Shown one piece after another: positions 45,853 through 55,235 of a stretch of 64,000 bases of DNA (its first letter is position 1; every line of letters starts with the position of its first letter). Source of the DNA: Calothrix sp. NIES-3974 (GTDB lineage: Bacteria > Cyanobacteriota > Cyanobacteriia > Cyanobacteriales > Nostocaceae); contig NZ_AP018254.1 in the NCBI RefSeq assembly GCF_002368395.1, positions 3,224,001 to 3,288,000 on the forward strand, read 5' to 3'. The notes beneath the pieces were generated by a model. The model searched no databases. It was given only the letters and a program-made list of their open reading frames with translations, and was not told the DNA's origin. Made by a program: the position numbers and the translations under genes.

Positions 45853-47436
45853 TTATAGCATGAACGACTCAATCGATAAAATCGTCAGCGCATTTTTAGC
45901 GATAAATTGTCTGTCGTGACTGATAAATAACAAACCACCGGGAAATTGACAAAGTAATTGGTCTAGAACTTCTAAAGATTCGATATCCAGATGATTTGTT
46001 GGTTCATCTAAAAAGAGAAACTCTGATGAAGCAAGGATGGCACTAACAATAGCCGCTCGCATTAGTTCGCCATAACTAAGGGTAGAAATTGGTTGCAGAA
46101 CTCTTTCTCGGCGTAATTTTGCTGCTCCTAAAAATTGGCGTACAATTGCTTCTTCTACTCCATAACTCATGAGATTATGCAGTAAAATTTTTTCGGTGAA
46201 ATAATCTTGGATATTTTGGGGAAAATAAAGCCATTTTGCGTAGTTGTTACGGTGTATTTGACCGCTCGAAGCTTGCTCATACCCTAGCAAACATTTCATC
46301 AATGTTGTCTTACCGCTACCATTATCGCCAATAATCGCGACTCGGTCTTGAGTTGTTAGCTCTAAAGAGACATTTTCAAATATTGCACGCTCGCCAAATT
46401 TTTTAGATAAATTTTGGGCAGAGAGTATATGTTTGTTGGCAACAGTATAATCAGCAAAGGAGAGGTTTAACTTCTTTTCGACAAATGGCTTTTCTGCTTT
46501 GAGGGTTTCCAGCATTTGCTGTTGTCTTTGTTCTACAACCTTAGCTCGTTTAGCTAATTTGGCTGCTCTAGCACCAATAAAACCTTTATCTGCGGCTCCA
46601 TTTTTTTCTTTTTCTTTGCGTCCAGCCCAAACTTTTTTCCTCCGAGCTTCTGTTTCTAGTTTTTTAATTTTATCTTGAATATTTACTGCTAGTTCCTGTC
46701 GGCTTTGAAAGTCTTGTTCGAGATGCACTAGTAGCTGAGAATATCCACCACGTACAAGTATACTTTCTCCTCTTTGAATATAAAGAGTGCGGTCAGCTAT
46801 TTTATCGACAAAAACGCGGTCATGACTGACAACAATAAAAGAGCGTCCTTTTTGTTTTTCTTTGCAAATTACTTTTTCTAAATAGAGACACATTGATATA
46901 TCTAGGTGGTTCGTTGGTTCGTCTAAAATAAGTAATTGTGCGTCACTCGCTAAGATTTGCAGCAAGGGGAAAATTTGCTTTTGTCCTTCAGAAAAGTCTT
47001 GTAATTCTCTTGATAAATCAGTTTCATCAAAGCCAAAGGATAATAGCAAGCGCGCAAACTTGCTTTCTAATTCATATCCACCAATTTCTAGATACTCTGT
47101 AATTGCATTAGCATATTCGATAGTTTCTATATTACGAGAATGCATTTTCTGGTAGCTTTTGTGGATTTCGGGAAAATCTCTGAGGAGAAATTCCATCACG
47201 GATTGCTTTTCTGTTGGTCTAGATTGGGGTAAATAAGCAAAGTGAATGCCTTTTTGCAACTGAATTTCCCCGCTCGATGGTGCTAGGGTACCTGCGATAC
47301 ATTTTAGTAAAGAGGACTTTCCTGCTCCGTTTGCACCTGTAATTGCAATTACTTCTCCTGCGTTTAAACCAAAAGAAATATTTTTCAAAACTTCTTGAAG
47401 TCCGAAGTTAATTTGTATAGCTCTCACATTGAGCAT
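45853..47436 (-). CDS. ABC-F family ATPase (ribosome-protection/translation type)
   Basis: The 527-residue protein has two ABC domains in one chain and no membrane segment. The first has Walker A ITGANGAGKSSL, a degenerate signature FSEGQKQIF and LILDEPTNHLDIS. The second has IGDNGSGKTTL, signature TLSYGELMRAAI and FLFLDEPTNHLDIES. A Lys-rich interdomain linker (KIKKLETEARRKKVWAGRKE...) matches the ARD/P-site tRNA interaction motif of ABC-F proteins, which act on stalled or drug-bound ribosomes. The shape is closest to the Lsa/Vga/Msr type, but the drug class cannot be told. A strong GGAGGA site precedes the ATG. Confidence 0.9.
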   Translation of the reverse strand: MLNVRAIQINFGLQEVLKNISFGLNAGEVIAITGANGAGKSSLLKCIAGTLAPSSGEIQLQKGIHFAYLPQSRPTEKQSVMEFLLRDFPEIHKSYQKMHSRNIETIEYANAITEYLEIGGYELESKFARLLLSFGFDETDLSRELQDFSEGQKQIFPLLQILASDAQLLILDEPTNHLDISMCLYLEKVICKEKQKGRSFIVVSHDRVFVDKIADRTLYIQRGESILVRGGYSQLLVHLEQDFQSRQELAVNIQDKIKKLETEARRKKVWAGRKEKEKNGAADKGFIGARAAKLAKRAKVVEQRQQQMLETLKAEKPFVEKKLNLSFADYTVANKHILSAQNLSKKFGERAIFENVSLELTTQDRVAIIGDNGSGKTTLMKCLLGYEQASSGQIHRNNYAKWLYFPQNIQDYFTEKILLHNLMSYGVEEAIVRQFLGAAKLRRERVLQPISTLSYGELMRAAIVSAILASSEFLFLDEPTNHLDIESLEVLDQLLCQFPGGLLFISHDRQFIAKNALTILSIESFML

Positions 47437-47957
47437 ATATTATTCCTCCAAGTCCTAATTAGTAGAGACGTAATTTATCGCGTCTTTACAAAAGTCAAAA
47501 TAATAAAATGGTGAGAAATATTTTGACAAAAGCTTTAAGCTGTTATTTTCAACTCCATAGATTATCATAGCTTGCTCTAACTCATCCGCGATTCAATCAA
47601 AGTTAAAGTCGCTTGCTATGGAAAATTTTCGACAACAAGTATTTGAGCGTCGCTATCTTGCAGGGACGCATTATTTGAAAAGACTTTTGCTAATTAGTGC
47701 TTGGAGTTGAAAACAATTTAATTAAGAGAGCTTCATTTTTTACTTTTGGTTGAAAAATATATTTTTACTATTCTATGAGATGGGGTCGCTCTTGGTTTTT
47801 GAGAGACACATTTGAGATATTTTCAGGTTTGACAACCTGACGAGGACTATTTTAGCATCGATAGCTTGTGTTGTGTTCAAAAGTTAGATTCACGAGCGAC
47901 CCCGGTCATTCCGGAATGTAGTCACACAAATCCCCCGGAAGGGGTTTGGTAATTTTC
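47437..47957. other. Spacer with a palindrome and a 30-residue open frame
   Basis: About 520 bases. An imperfect palindrome lies at 47462-47489. A short frame at 47618-47710 (MENFRQQVFERRYLAGTHYL...) has no known relative. Nothing else is supported. Confidence 0.4.
47462..47489. repeat. Imperfect palindrome GTAGAGACGTAA/TTATCGCGTCTTTAC
   Basis: Member of the dispersed palindrome family, with two mismatched pairs, just upstream of the ABC-F gene. Confidence 0.6.
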
Positions 47958-48372
47958 TAGACAACAAAATTTTCTACTACGCTAATGTCTTCTAAAGCTA
48001 TCTTGACGCTGAAATTATCTCCCACAGCAGCATTAAACTCCAAATCAATTTTTTGTTATAGTTTTTGGTCTTAGCCTCCATCACAGTAGTTGCTTCTTCA
48101 TCTAAAATCATTACATGCAGAGAAGATGGCAAGTACTCTTGAGCATTGGTTGGATGTAACTCTATAATAATTTTCACCTCCTCAAAGTTGTTTTCGTCAT
48201 GACTGACTTTAACAACTATCCCTACTGCTCCCTTTTTAGCTCTTATCCCAAAATTAATCAATTTAGCCCTTTCAACAGAGTTTTTTAACCCATCTTCAGC
48301 ACTTATAAATTGCCAAACTGGTTCAGTTAAAAATCTGAAGGGGTGACGAAAATATCTGCAAAGCTGATTCAA
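47958..48372 (-). pseudogene. DUF1822 gene fragment with a frameshift
   Basis: The minus-strand frame reads EDGLKNSVERAKLINFGIRA, VGIVVKVSHDENNFEEVKII, then IELHPTNAQEYLPSSLHVMI, like the C-terminal half of cyanobacterial DUF1822 proteins. After KNYNKKLI the true family ending, EFNAAVGDNFSVKIALEDIS then VVENFVV, appears in another frame and stops at 47958-47960, so a frameshift lies near 48040-48060. The N-terminal half of the family is missing and the open frame starts only at a TTG. I regard the gene as broken. Confidence 0.7.
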
Positions 48373-48567
48373 TAAGCATCAGAGGAAAATTAGTAGCAAT
48401 AAACCAGCCTTATTTTGGTATAACTCCTTTCACCTTTTTTTCCCATTTACAAGCCAAATTAACTGGTTTAAATCCTTTTGATTTAGTAAGCTCTCAAATT
48501 TAGTGCTTGATAATTGAGGTAATATCATTCCGAAGAGTGATTATTAAAGAGCGTTCAATCGATAAAT

Positions 48568-49125
48568 TTAACTAGCAATGCCTTCTAATCGCTGCAATTT
48601 TTGGTTCTGATCCAGTTTACAACGCTGTGATTCTCTCCAAATACGGGGAGTATTTTGATAGCGATCGCGAAATTGACAGTAGAAATGATTGATATTTTGA
48701 TAGCCTACATCTAAAGCAATCTGCTCAACAGAATTATTAGTTTCTAAAAGTAAGGAGCTTGCAGCTGCAATCCGACGCTCGATAATCCAATTATTGACCG
48801 TTTTCCCGGTCAGTTTTCGCACTAAGTCGGTTAAGTAAGCTGGGGAATAACCAACAGCTTGAGCTACTTCTTTTAGTTTAATATTTTGATGATAATTCAA
48901 TTCAATAAATTCAAAGACCTCCCGCAGTCGGGGAATCGATGGAAATATGGACTTCTGAGTATTTGATTTTCGATTTTCGGTAGTAGTAGATAATTTCTGG
49001 TGTGCTAACTGCACATTAACAAGACCATTTTCTGTGATAATTACCTCAAATCCTGCTGTTGACAAGCATTTCATTAAGAGGTTTTTTGTTTCAGGATGTT
49101 CATCAATTAAAAAAATATTACTCAT
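48568..49125 (-). CDS. AraC-family regulator with a truncated receiver domain
   Basis: The ATG at 49125 is fixed by a GGAGAAAGT site directly upstream. Residues 1-42 (MSNIFLIDEHPETKNLLMKC, STAGFEVIITENGLVNVQLA) copy the first strand-helix-strand of a response-regulator receiver. The chain then jumps to an AraC-type double helix-turn-helix (about 72-170: FEFIELNYHQNIKLKEVAQA, VGYSPAYLTDLVRKLTGK, VGYQNINHFYCQFRDRYQNT). The phospho-acceptor Asp strand of the receiver is absent, so normal phosphorylation is unlikely. It may be a natural single-domain regulator that kept a stub, as seen in related cyanobacterial AraC proteins. The inducer is unknown. Confidence 0.82.
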   Translation of the reverse strand: MSNIFLIDEHPETKNLLMKCLSTAGFEVIITENGLVNVQLAHQKLSTTTENRKSNTQKSIFPSIPRLREVFEFIELNYHQNIKLKEVAQAVGYSPAYLTDLVRKLTGKTVNNWIIERRIAAASSLLLETNNSVEQIALDVGYQNINHFYCQFRDRYQNTPRIWRESQRCKLDQNQKLQRLEGIAS

Positions 49126-49617
49126 ACTTTCTCCTAATATTGATTTTTTGAATACTTTGAACATGCTTGACACAAATTACTCGGTTAAGAAAAAACCTCT
49201 TTATCTGAAATATAGCCAATTTGTTACAAAACTTTACATAAGAGATGGATGTCTATCCAAAAAGCTCATAAGTCTTTTGGAGTATCATCTTCAGCACATG
49301 TTAAAATGAAATACTATTACCCTAATGGGTACTTTACTAACGGCAGAATTGCATAAAAAAAAGTGCAATTATCCCCTCGCTCCCATGCTCCGCGTGGGAG
49401 AAGAATCTGCGAGGTTCCTGCTTCGTGAATGAAGGCAGAGCCTTCAACTCACTAAGCGACTACGCGGAGCATGGTCACTAGATAAAAAGTTAATACTCGG
49501 TTTATTTCAGCCAACCTGTACTAGTGACTTTATCTTTTAGCAAAAGTTTTATTAGTCCACTAGCACCTTTGAGATGTGCCTCTGCTAAAATGCCAGAAAT
49601 GATGATTGTGATGGGTT
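49126..49617. other. Spacer with a degenerate MITE-like element
   Basis: About 490 bases between the AraC and CHAT-WD40 genes; the right part holds a MITE-like element (about 49370-49523). No gene is supported. Confidence 0.45.
49370..49523. repeat. MITE-like element, degenerate copy C
   Basis: The right end TTCAGCCAACCTGTACTA matches the inverted ends of copies A and B, and the interior contains CTCCCATGCTCCGCGTGGG and CTACGCGGAGCATGGTCAC. The palindromic blocks are in an order different from copies A and B, and the left end is not recognisable, so the boundary is approximate. Confidence 0.55.
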
Positions 49618-52600
49618 TTAAAATAAACTTTGAATTTCTTTATCAGTGAACGGATTCATACCAGTACGTAGGGTATTAATCCAGTGTTGCCGTTTTAATT
49701 TATCTTGCAGATTAGAAGTCCAAGCGATGAAAGCTTGAAAATCCGCGATCGCTCCTTCGGTATTACCTGTTAATGCTCTAGCAAGACCGCGACTATCTAA
49801 AATTTCTCCATCATTAGGCACAAGAGCTACTGCTTGTTCACAGGCATATATGACATCAGCAGCATGTTTATGTAGACTACCAAACCAACAGAGGTGACTC
49901 CAAGAACTGGGAGAAATTTCCAAGGAGGGGTCGAATTTTTGGGCTTGTGCGTAAGCTGCGATCGCTTCCCAAATTTTGCCATTTGCGGCACATTTTTCCC
50001 CTTTCCTAATTAAACCTAAAGATACAAACTGACGAGCTTTTGTCTGTGGTTCAAAACCGAGATTTGGATCGAGTTCCAACGCGGATTGAAACTTAGCACT
50101 CGCAACTTCTAAATTACACTGTCGTCCTGCATCTTCTCCTTCTTTAACCTTAGTTAAAGCCTCTACCTTGGCTGTGAGATTAAATTTCAACTTAGTCGGA
50201 TTCCAATTCAGCGCAGTGCGAAACTTGGCAATTCCATCTTCAATATCGCCTTTGATAATTAGTTTTTCTCCTTGAGTTACCATGACAAATGCCGAAGCCG
50301 CTCTGATAGCGGGAGTTTCACATTGTTCTAATTCATTGAGTGCATCAGGGTGGGTGATGAGATAATCTGCAAACCAGGTACACCCACGCATTTGTAAATC
50401 AGCAAAATCGAAATTCCATAAAATTACCCTTTTGTCATTACCTGCTGTAGCGAGGGTTTTACCATCAGGACTAAATGTAGCGTTATTGACTACATCGGTA
50501 TGTCCGGTAAGGGTTTGTAGCAATTGACCATCCCGATTCCATAGTTTGACCGTCTTGTCTTCACTTGCTGTAGCCAAAATTTTACCATCGGGGCTAAAAC
50601 TGACACTGCGGGTATGGTTGCTATGTCCAATCAGGGTTTTGAGAAGTTTACCCTCCCGGTTCCATAGTTTGACCGTCTTGTCTTCACTAGTTGTCGCGAG
50701 GGTTTGACTGTCGGAACTAAATGTAGCGCTGTTGACCCAACTGCTATGTCCGGTGAGAGTTTTTAGTAACTGACCGTCCCGGTTCCATAGTTTAGCTGTA
50801 GTATCATTACTAGTAGTGGCAAGGATTTGACCGTCGGGACTAAATGTAACGCTATTGAGTTGATCATTATGTTGAGCGGTGAAGGTTTTTAGCCACTGAC
50901 CTTCTCGACTCCACAATTTAACTATATGATCATCACTGGCAGTGGCGAAAGTTTGACTGTTGTCGTGGCTGAAGGTGACACTATTGACCCTATTTTTATG
51001 CCCAGTGAGGGTTTTTACCAGTTGACCCTGCCGATTCCACAATTTAACTGTCTGATCATTACTAGTTGTCACCAGGATTTTGCCATCAGGGCTAAATGTA
51101 ACCCTATTGACGCGATCGCTATGTCCAGTTAAAGTTTTTAAAAGTTTACCCTCCCGGTTCCACAGTTTAGCAGTCTTGTCATTACCAGTTGTCGCCAGGA
51201 TTTTACCATCGGGGCTAAATGCAACCTGATTGAACTGCTCGTTATTTTGGGTAAGGGTGGTAAACAGCTTGTGTTCCAATTTCCACAGGATTACAGTGTT
51301 GTCAGTACTGGCACTAGCAAGGGTTTTGCCGTCACGACTAAATGTAGCACTATGAACTGCATCGCTATGTCCAACAAAGGTTTTGAGAAGCTTACCTTCG
51401 CGGTTCCAGAGTTTAACTGTCTTGTCATTACTAGCTGTCACCAGGGTTTCACCATCAGGACTAAATGTAACGCTATTAACATGACCTTCATGTCCAGTGA
51501 AGGTTTTGAGCAGCTTACCTTTGGTGTTCCATAGTTTAACTGTCTTATCATTACTGGCTGTAGCTAGGGTTTTACCATCAGGACTGAATGTCACCCTATT
51601 AACCTGTTCATTATGTCCAGTGAAGGTTTTGAGCAGTTTACCTTCGGTGTTCCATAGTTTAACCGTCTTGTCAGTACTAGCTGTAGCCAGGATGTTACTA
51701 TCGGGGCTAAATGCAGCGCTATTGACATTATCCTCATGTCCGACAAAAGTTGCAATCAATTTGCCTTCGCGACTCCATAGTTTAGCTGTATCGTCATTAC
51801 TATTAGTCACAATTTGACCGTCAGGGCTGAAACTAATGCTATTAATCAGCCTCGCATGTGCATCAAAACTTTTGAGCATCTGACCTTTGCGATTCCACAA
51901 TTTAACTGTCTGATCGTCACTTCCAGTGGCAATAGTTTCACCGTCGGGGCTAAATATAACACTTCTGATATAACTATTATGTTCTTGCAAGCGATTAAAC
52001 TGTTTAACTTCATTCATCACTTGCCCCAATACAACTGTAATAGGAATTTTTAGCTCTATATTTTCCCCTTGAATTTGTGTGACTTTTTTCGCAGCCTTGA
52101 GAATAGTTTTCAACGCATCAAATTCTTGTCCTAAAGTCAGAAGTGCTTCTGAGGAGTTCGTGAGGGATATAATTTCATTCTTGGCTGAGTTTTGTGATTG
52201 CCACCAAGCCACCCCAGTCAAACTCAAGGCTACAACCAAACCACCAGATAGCCCGAAGACAGTAAATTGTCGTCTCCGCTTTTTCTTCCTGCTCTCACGC
52301 TCCCGAAATTCCACACTCAGCCTAATAAAACTCCTCTCTACCGGACTCAATTCTAAAAAACGCTGTCTTTCCCAATACTCCGCATCTGCCAGTGGTTTTC
52401 CTCGCAACAATGCCCCTTCATCAAAACCACTACTCTCCCAAGTACGCATTGCTACCCGTAACTGCTCTTGCCAGTGGCGAAAGTCCCTATCTTGCTGCAT
52501 CCACCGATGTAATTGTCCCCAATTACGGATTAAAGCTTCATGGACAACCTCTACCGTATCCAAACCCGTTTTCTCATCCCTTCCAGTAACTACCAAACGC

Positions 52601-54747
52601 GCGTCAGCCAAGCGAGTTACCAAATCCCAATTCTCTTCACCCACCTCAGTGCGGGTAGCGATGCGACGGGTATCTTCCGCTCCTTCCCCTGGATGTACTA
52701 GCTGGATAAAAATTCGCTGTGTCCTTTCTTTTTCCTCGAAATTTAACTTGTTATATGCTTGGTCAGCATAACTTGCTAATGCTGCTTCTACTCCGCCAAT
52801 TTCATCGTAGGCAGCGTGATTTAATTGAGCATTCAGTTGTTTTGCCCATAGTTGAGTCAAAGCAAACTCTAATAAAGGTAAATTCCCCGGTTCGACACTA
52901 ATAGTAGCAAGGATGCGTTCCACCAACCCCTGTTCGATTGTTACTCCCAATAAATTCGCAGGTTTTTCCACTACTGCTTGCAATTCCTCATCCGTCATCG
53001 GACCAAGCTTTAAGTCTGCATATTGTAAGGCATCGGCAAAGGGACGATAAGACAATGCTTGTCCGAGAAAATCTGCCCGCAGAGTGATGACGAAGGTGAA
53101 ATGACGACAGCGACAGATAGCTTCGAGTAATCGATCGAGAAAAGTTTGGCGTTCCTGTGCATCTGTGCAAAGGGTATAAAGTTCTTCAAATTGGTCGGCG
53201 ATCAGCAAAAAATGCTGGCTAGGATTTTGTTTGAGGATATCATCCACCACATCCCGCAACCCATTCTGGTACTGTCCCAGGTCGCTAGCCAGGTTTCTCA
53301 TCTCCCGCAAGCGTTCAGTGCGGCTAAGTACAGGTTTGGTGACTTGGGACTCTTTTTGATTAGAACTGCGGTCTTCTTGTTGTTGGTCAACAAGGGCAGT
53401 TGCCAGATTAAACAAAGGTCTGGAACCGGGACGAAAGTCAACAATATGCCAATTACCAGCATCTCGCAGACGCTTTACTAAACCTGCGAACACCACACTG
53501 GACTTACCACTACCACTAGAACCAATCACCGCTACCAAGGGTTGATTTTGCACCGCATCCACCAACATATTGGTGAAAGTTTCCCGTCCAAAAAAAAACT
53601 GTGCATCTTCTTCACCAAAGGCGAATAAACCACGATAGGGAATAATATCGGTGGGACAACGACCCAAGTCTAACCAATGGGGTGGGTTTGCATCCGTATT
53701 TTGACAAATTACTGGTAACCAGGAAGCACAGGGATATTTATCCTCCAGTCCATGCAACTTTAATCTAGCTTCCTTGACTGCTTGATATAAGGACTTACTA
53801 CCCGATGCAAAATCTGATAAAAAATGCTTTAAAAATACCTGTGCTACTTCATCTGGAACTTGTTCGCGCATGACAATAATTTGGGGAATGTGTAGCGTTT
53901 CTAAATCAGACGCTAATCCCAAACCATCACAGGAATTGAAAATTGCTACAGCTAACCCGTTACTCTTCGCTTTTTTCAAACCATATTTGAGGTCATCCGT
54001 AGTTAAGCTTTCTTGGTTTTCATTAATATATATGCGACCGCTATCTTCCACTGTTTGGCTATGACCGGCAAAAAACAAGATATCCCAAGGTTTTTCCCAC
54101 AATTGGTCGTTGATTTCATAGCGTTGGGGTTGTACTAAAAAGGTGACATCGGCATCCGGTAAACTATTGAGTAACCTGCGGTCTGTTTGGACATCAATAC
54201 CAGTACTGTTACCCAAAATCGCCAGAACTTTGACTTTACCCCTCATACTTGGGGTTTTGGTTGGGGGTGTTTTTTGGTAATCGGTTGCACTTAAAGCTAG
54301 TTCGGCATGGGGATATTCTTCCACCAAATCCCAAAGATGCCAAGGTATTTGTCGCAATTGTGGATTAGATGTGCGAATTAGTATCCGTACTATTTCATTT
54401 TCTTGTAATTCCTTTAACCAACTCTCCCGGATGGAGCGAAAAGATTCCGAAAGTAGCCAGTTATTCAATCGTTTTTTTAACTCAGTTGCTGAATTTTTGC
54501 AGTCTGACTGTTTCTGAGTAATAGAACCATCATAAGTAACTTTTTTTGCTTTGATAGCACGATTACCACTACCTAAACTCCGATAGTGCGATCGCCACTG
54601 ATCAATTGTTGTCTGTAATTCCGTAACTGCTGGTAGATTACCAGTTACTTCTTTATGGGGACTAACACCTTCCAAAGCAATTGAAAGCGTTACCCTTACA
54701 CCCTGCTGCAAATCGCCGTCCAATTTTAAGACAACTAATTTTGTCAT
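49618..54747 (-). CDS. CHAT protease - STAND ATPase - WD40 - TPR protein
   Basis: The 1,709-residue protein (ATG at 54747) combines four modules. A CHAT caspase-like domain (about 170-350) has catalytic His229 in LFFAGHSQ and Cys273 in IFNSCDGLG. A STAND-type NTPase (about 370-690) has Walker A GSSGSGKSS (409-417) and Walker B HFLLIADQFEELY (about 512-524). After a charged stretch and a membrane helix (about 820-840, VFGLSGGLVVALSLTGVAWW), 13 WD40 repeats of about 41 residues (about 920-1450) form one or two propellers. A TPR-like tail ends it. Such proteins are signalling or self-harm devices in bacterial defence; WD40 senses, the STAND part oligomerises, CHAT cuts. The role is inferred. The repeated DNA makes plus-strand shadow frames. 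Confidence 0.9.
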   Translation of the reverse strand: MTKLVVLKLDGDLQQGVRVTLSIALEGVSPHKEVTGNLPAVTELQTTIDQWRSHYRSLGSGNRAIKAKKVTYDGSITQKQSDCKNSATELKKRLNNWLLSESFRSIRESWLKELQENEIVRILIRTSNPQLRQIPWHLWDLVEEYPHAELALSATDYQKTPPTKTPSMRGKVKVLAILGNSTGIDVQTDRRLLNSLPDADVTFLVQPQRYEINDQLWEKPWDILFFAGHSQTVEDSGRIYINENQESLTTDDLKYGLKKAKSNGLAVAIFNSCDGLGLASDLETLHIPQIIVMREQVPDEVAQVFLKHFLSDFASGSKSLYQAVKEARLKLHGLEDKYPCASWLPVICQNTDANPPHWLDLGRCPTDIIPYRGLFAFGEEDAQFFFGRETFTNMLVDAVQNQPLVAVIGSSGSGKSSVVFAGLVKRLRDAGNWHIVDFRPGSRPLFNLATALVDQQQEDRSSNQKESQVTKPVLSRTERLREMRNLASDLGQYQNGLRDVVDDILKQNPSQHFLLIADQFEELYTLCTDAQERQTFLDRLLEAICRCRHFTFVITLRADFLGQALSYRPFADALQYADLKLGPMTDEELQAVVEKPANLLGVTIEQGLVERILATISVEPGNLPLLEFALTQLWAKQLNAQLNHAAYDEIGGVEAALASYADQAYNKLNFEEKERTQRIFIQLVHPGEGAEDTRRIATRTEVGEENWDLVTRLADARLVVTGRDEKTGLDTVEVVHEALIRNWGQLHRWMQQDRDFRHWQEQLRVAMRTWESSGFDEGALLRGKPLADAEYWERQRFLELSPVERSFIRLSVEFRERESRKKKRRRQFTVFGLSGGLVVALSLTGVAWWQSQNSAKNEIISLTNSSEALLTLGQEFDALKTILKAAKKVTQIQGENIELKIPITVVLGQVMNEVKQFNRLQEHNSYIRSVIFSPDGETIATGSDDQTVKLWNRKGQMLKSFDAHARLINSISFSPDGQIVTNSNDDTAKLWSREGKLIATFVGHEDNVNSAAFSPDSNILATASTDKTVKLWNTEGKLLKTFTGHNEQVNRVTFSPDGKTLATASNDKTVKLWNTKGKLLKTFTGHEGHVNSVTFSPDGETLVTASNDKTVKLWNREGKLLKTFVGHSDAVHSATFSRDGKTLASASTDNTVILWKLEHKLFTTLTQNNEQFNQVAFSPDGKILATTGNDKTAKLWNREGKLLKTLTGHSDRVNRVTFSPDGKILVTTSNDQTVKLWNRQGQLVKTLTGHKNRVNSVTFSHDNSQTFATASDDHIVKLWSREGQWLKTFTAQHNDQLNSVTFSPDGQILATTSNDTTAKLWNRDGQLLKTLTGHSSWVNSATFSSDSQTLATTSEDKTVKLWNREGKLLKTLIGHSNHTRSVSFSPDGKILATASEDKTVKLWNRDGQLLQTLTGHTDVVNNATFSPDGKTLATAGNDKRVILWNFDFADLQMRGCTWFADYLITHPDALNELEQCETPAIRAASAFVMVTQGEKLIIKGDIEDGIAKFRTALNWNPTKLKFNLTAKVEALTKVKEGEDAGRQCNLEVASAKFQSALELDPNLGFEPQTKARQFVSLGLIRKGEKCAANGKIWEAIAAYAQAQKFDPSLEISPSSWSHLCWFGSLHKHAADVIYACEQAVALVPNDGEILDSRGLARALTGNTEGAIADFQAFIAWTSNLQDKLKRQHWINTLRTGMNPFTDKEIQSLF

Positions 54748-55235
54748 TGGTAGCAAAAAAAATAAACACTTTTATTTATGCTACAGCTTTCCTCATCAGT
54801 TTACGCAAAAATTAAACTTTAATCAGATTAATTCTTCCAATGAGCCTACACCTAGAAGCGATAGAAGCATTGCTATATATGGATTTCTTAATTACAAATC
54901 CCGTAGCTTCCTTCTGCTAAGATTATTGCAAAAAGGTATAATAACTATAGAGATTCCCATTCAGATATGGTACAAAATTATATCATCAGATACTGATAAG
55001 GGCACAACATTGCTGTGCCCTTATTAGTATATTTAACTAGGCGAAGAAATTTCATGTAAGTAGTAGCACAACCATCGTGATATTAACAACTAATCCCGGA
55101 TTTCTCACAAATCCCTCAAACTCCCAGGGAATAGTCCGTGACGGGAGTAGGGAATAGCAATAAAATTAAGCTATTACTTAACGTTTGTTCCACAAGAAAT
55201 TTATTGTTGGGTTATGGACATGTGCCGACCATATT
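54748..55235. other. Spacer with a dispersed repeat copy
   Basis: About 490 bases upstream of the CHAT-WD40 gene. A copy of the CCGGATTTCTC dispersed repeat occupies 55093-55190. A hairpin AAGGGCACAACATTGCTGTGCCCTT at about 54999-55022 (quoted in part: GGGCACAACATTGCTGTGCC) may end the Uma2 gene or regulate the large gene. Confidence 0.5.
55093..55190 (+). repeat. Dispersed repeat, CCGGATTTCTC family, copy 6
   Basis: Begins ATCCCGGATTTCTCACAAAT and ends AAGCTATTACTTAACGTTT, with a GGGAGTAGGGAATAG middle. It is in the same orientation as copy 1. Confidence 0.65.

Noticed and set aside
50926-52771. Long plus-strand open frames opposite the WD40 region
   Set aside because: They are antisense shadows of the repeated WD40 codons; their products are low-complexity repeats without known domains.
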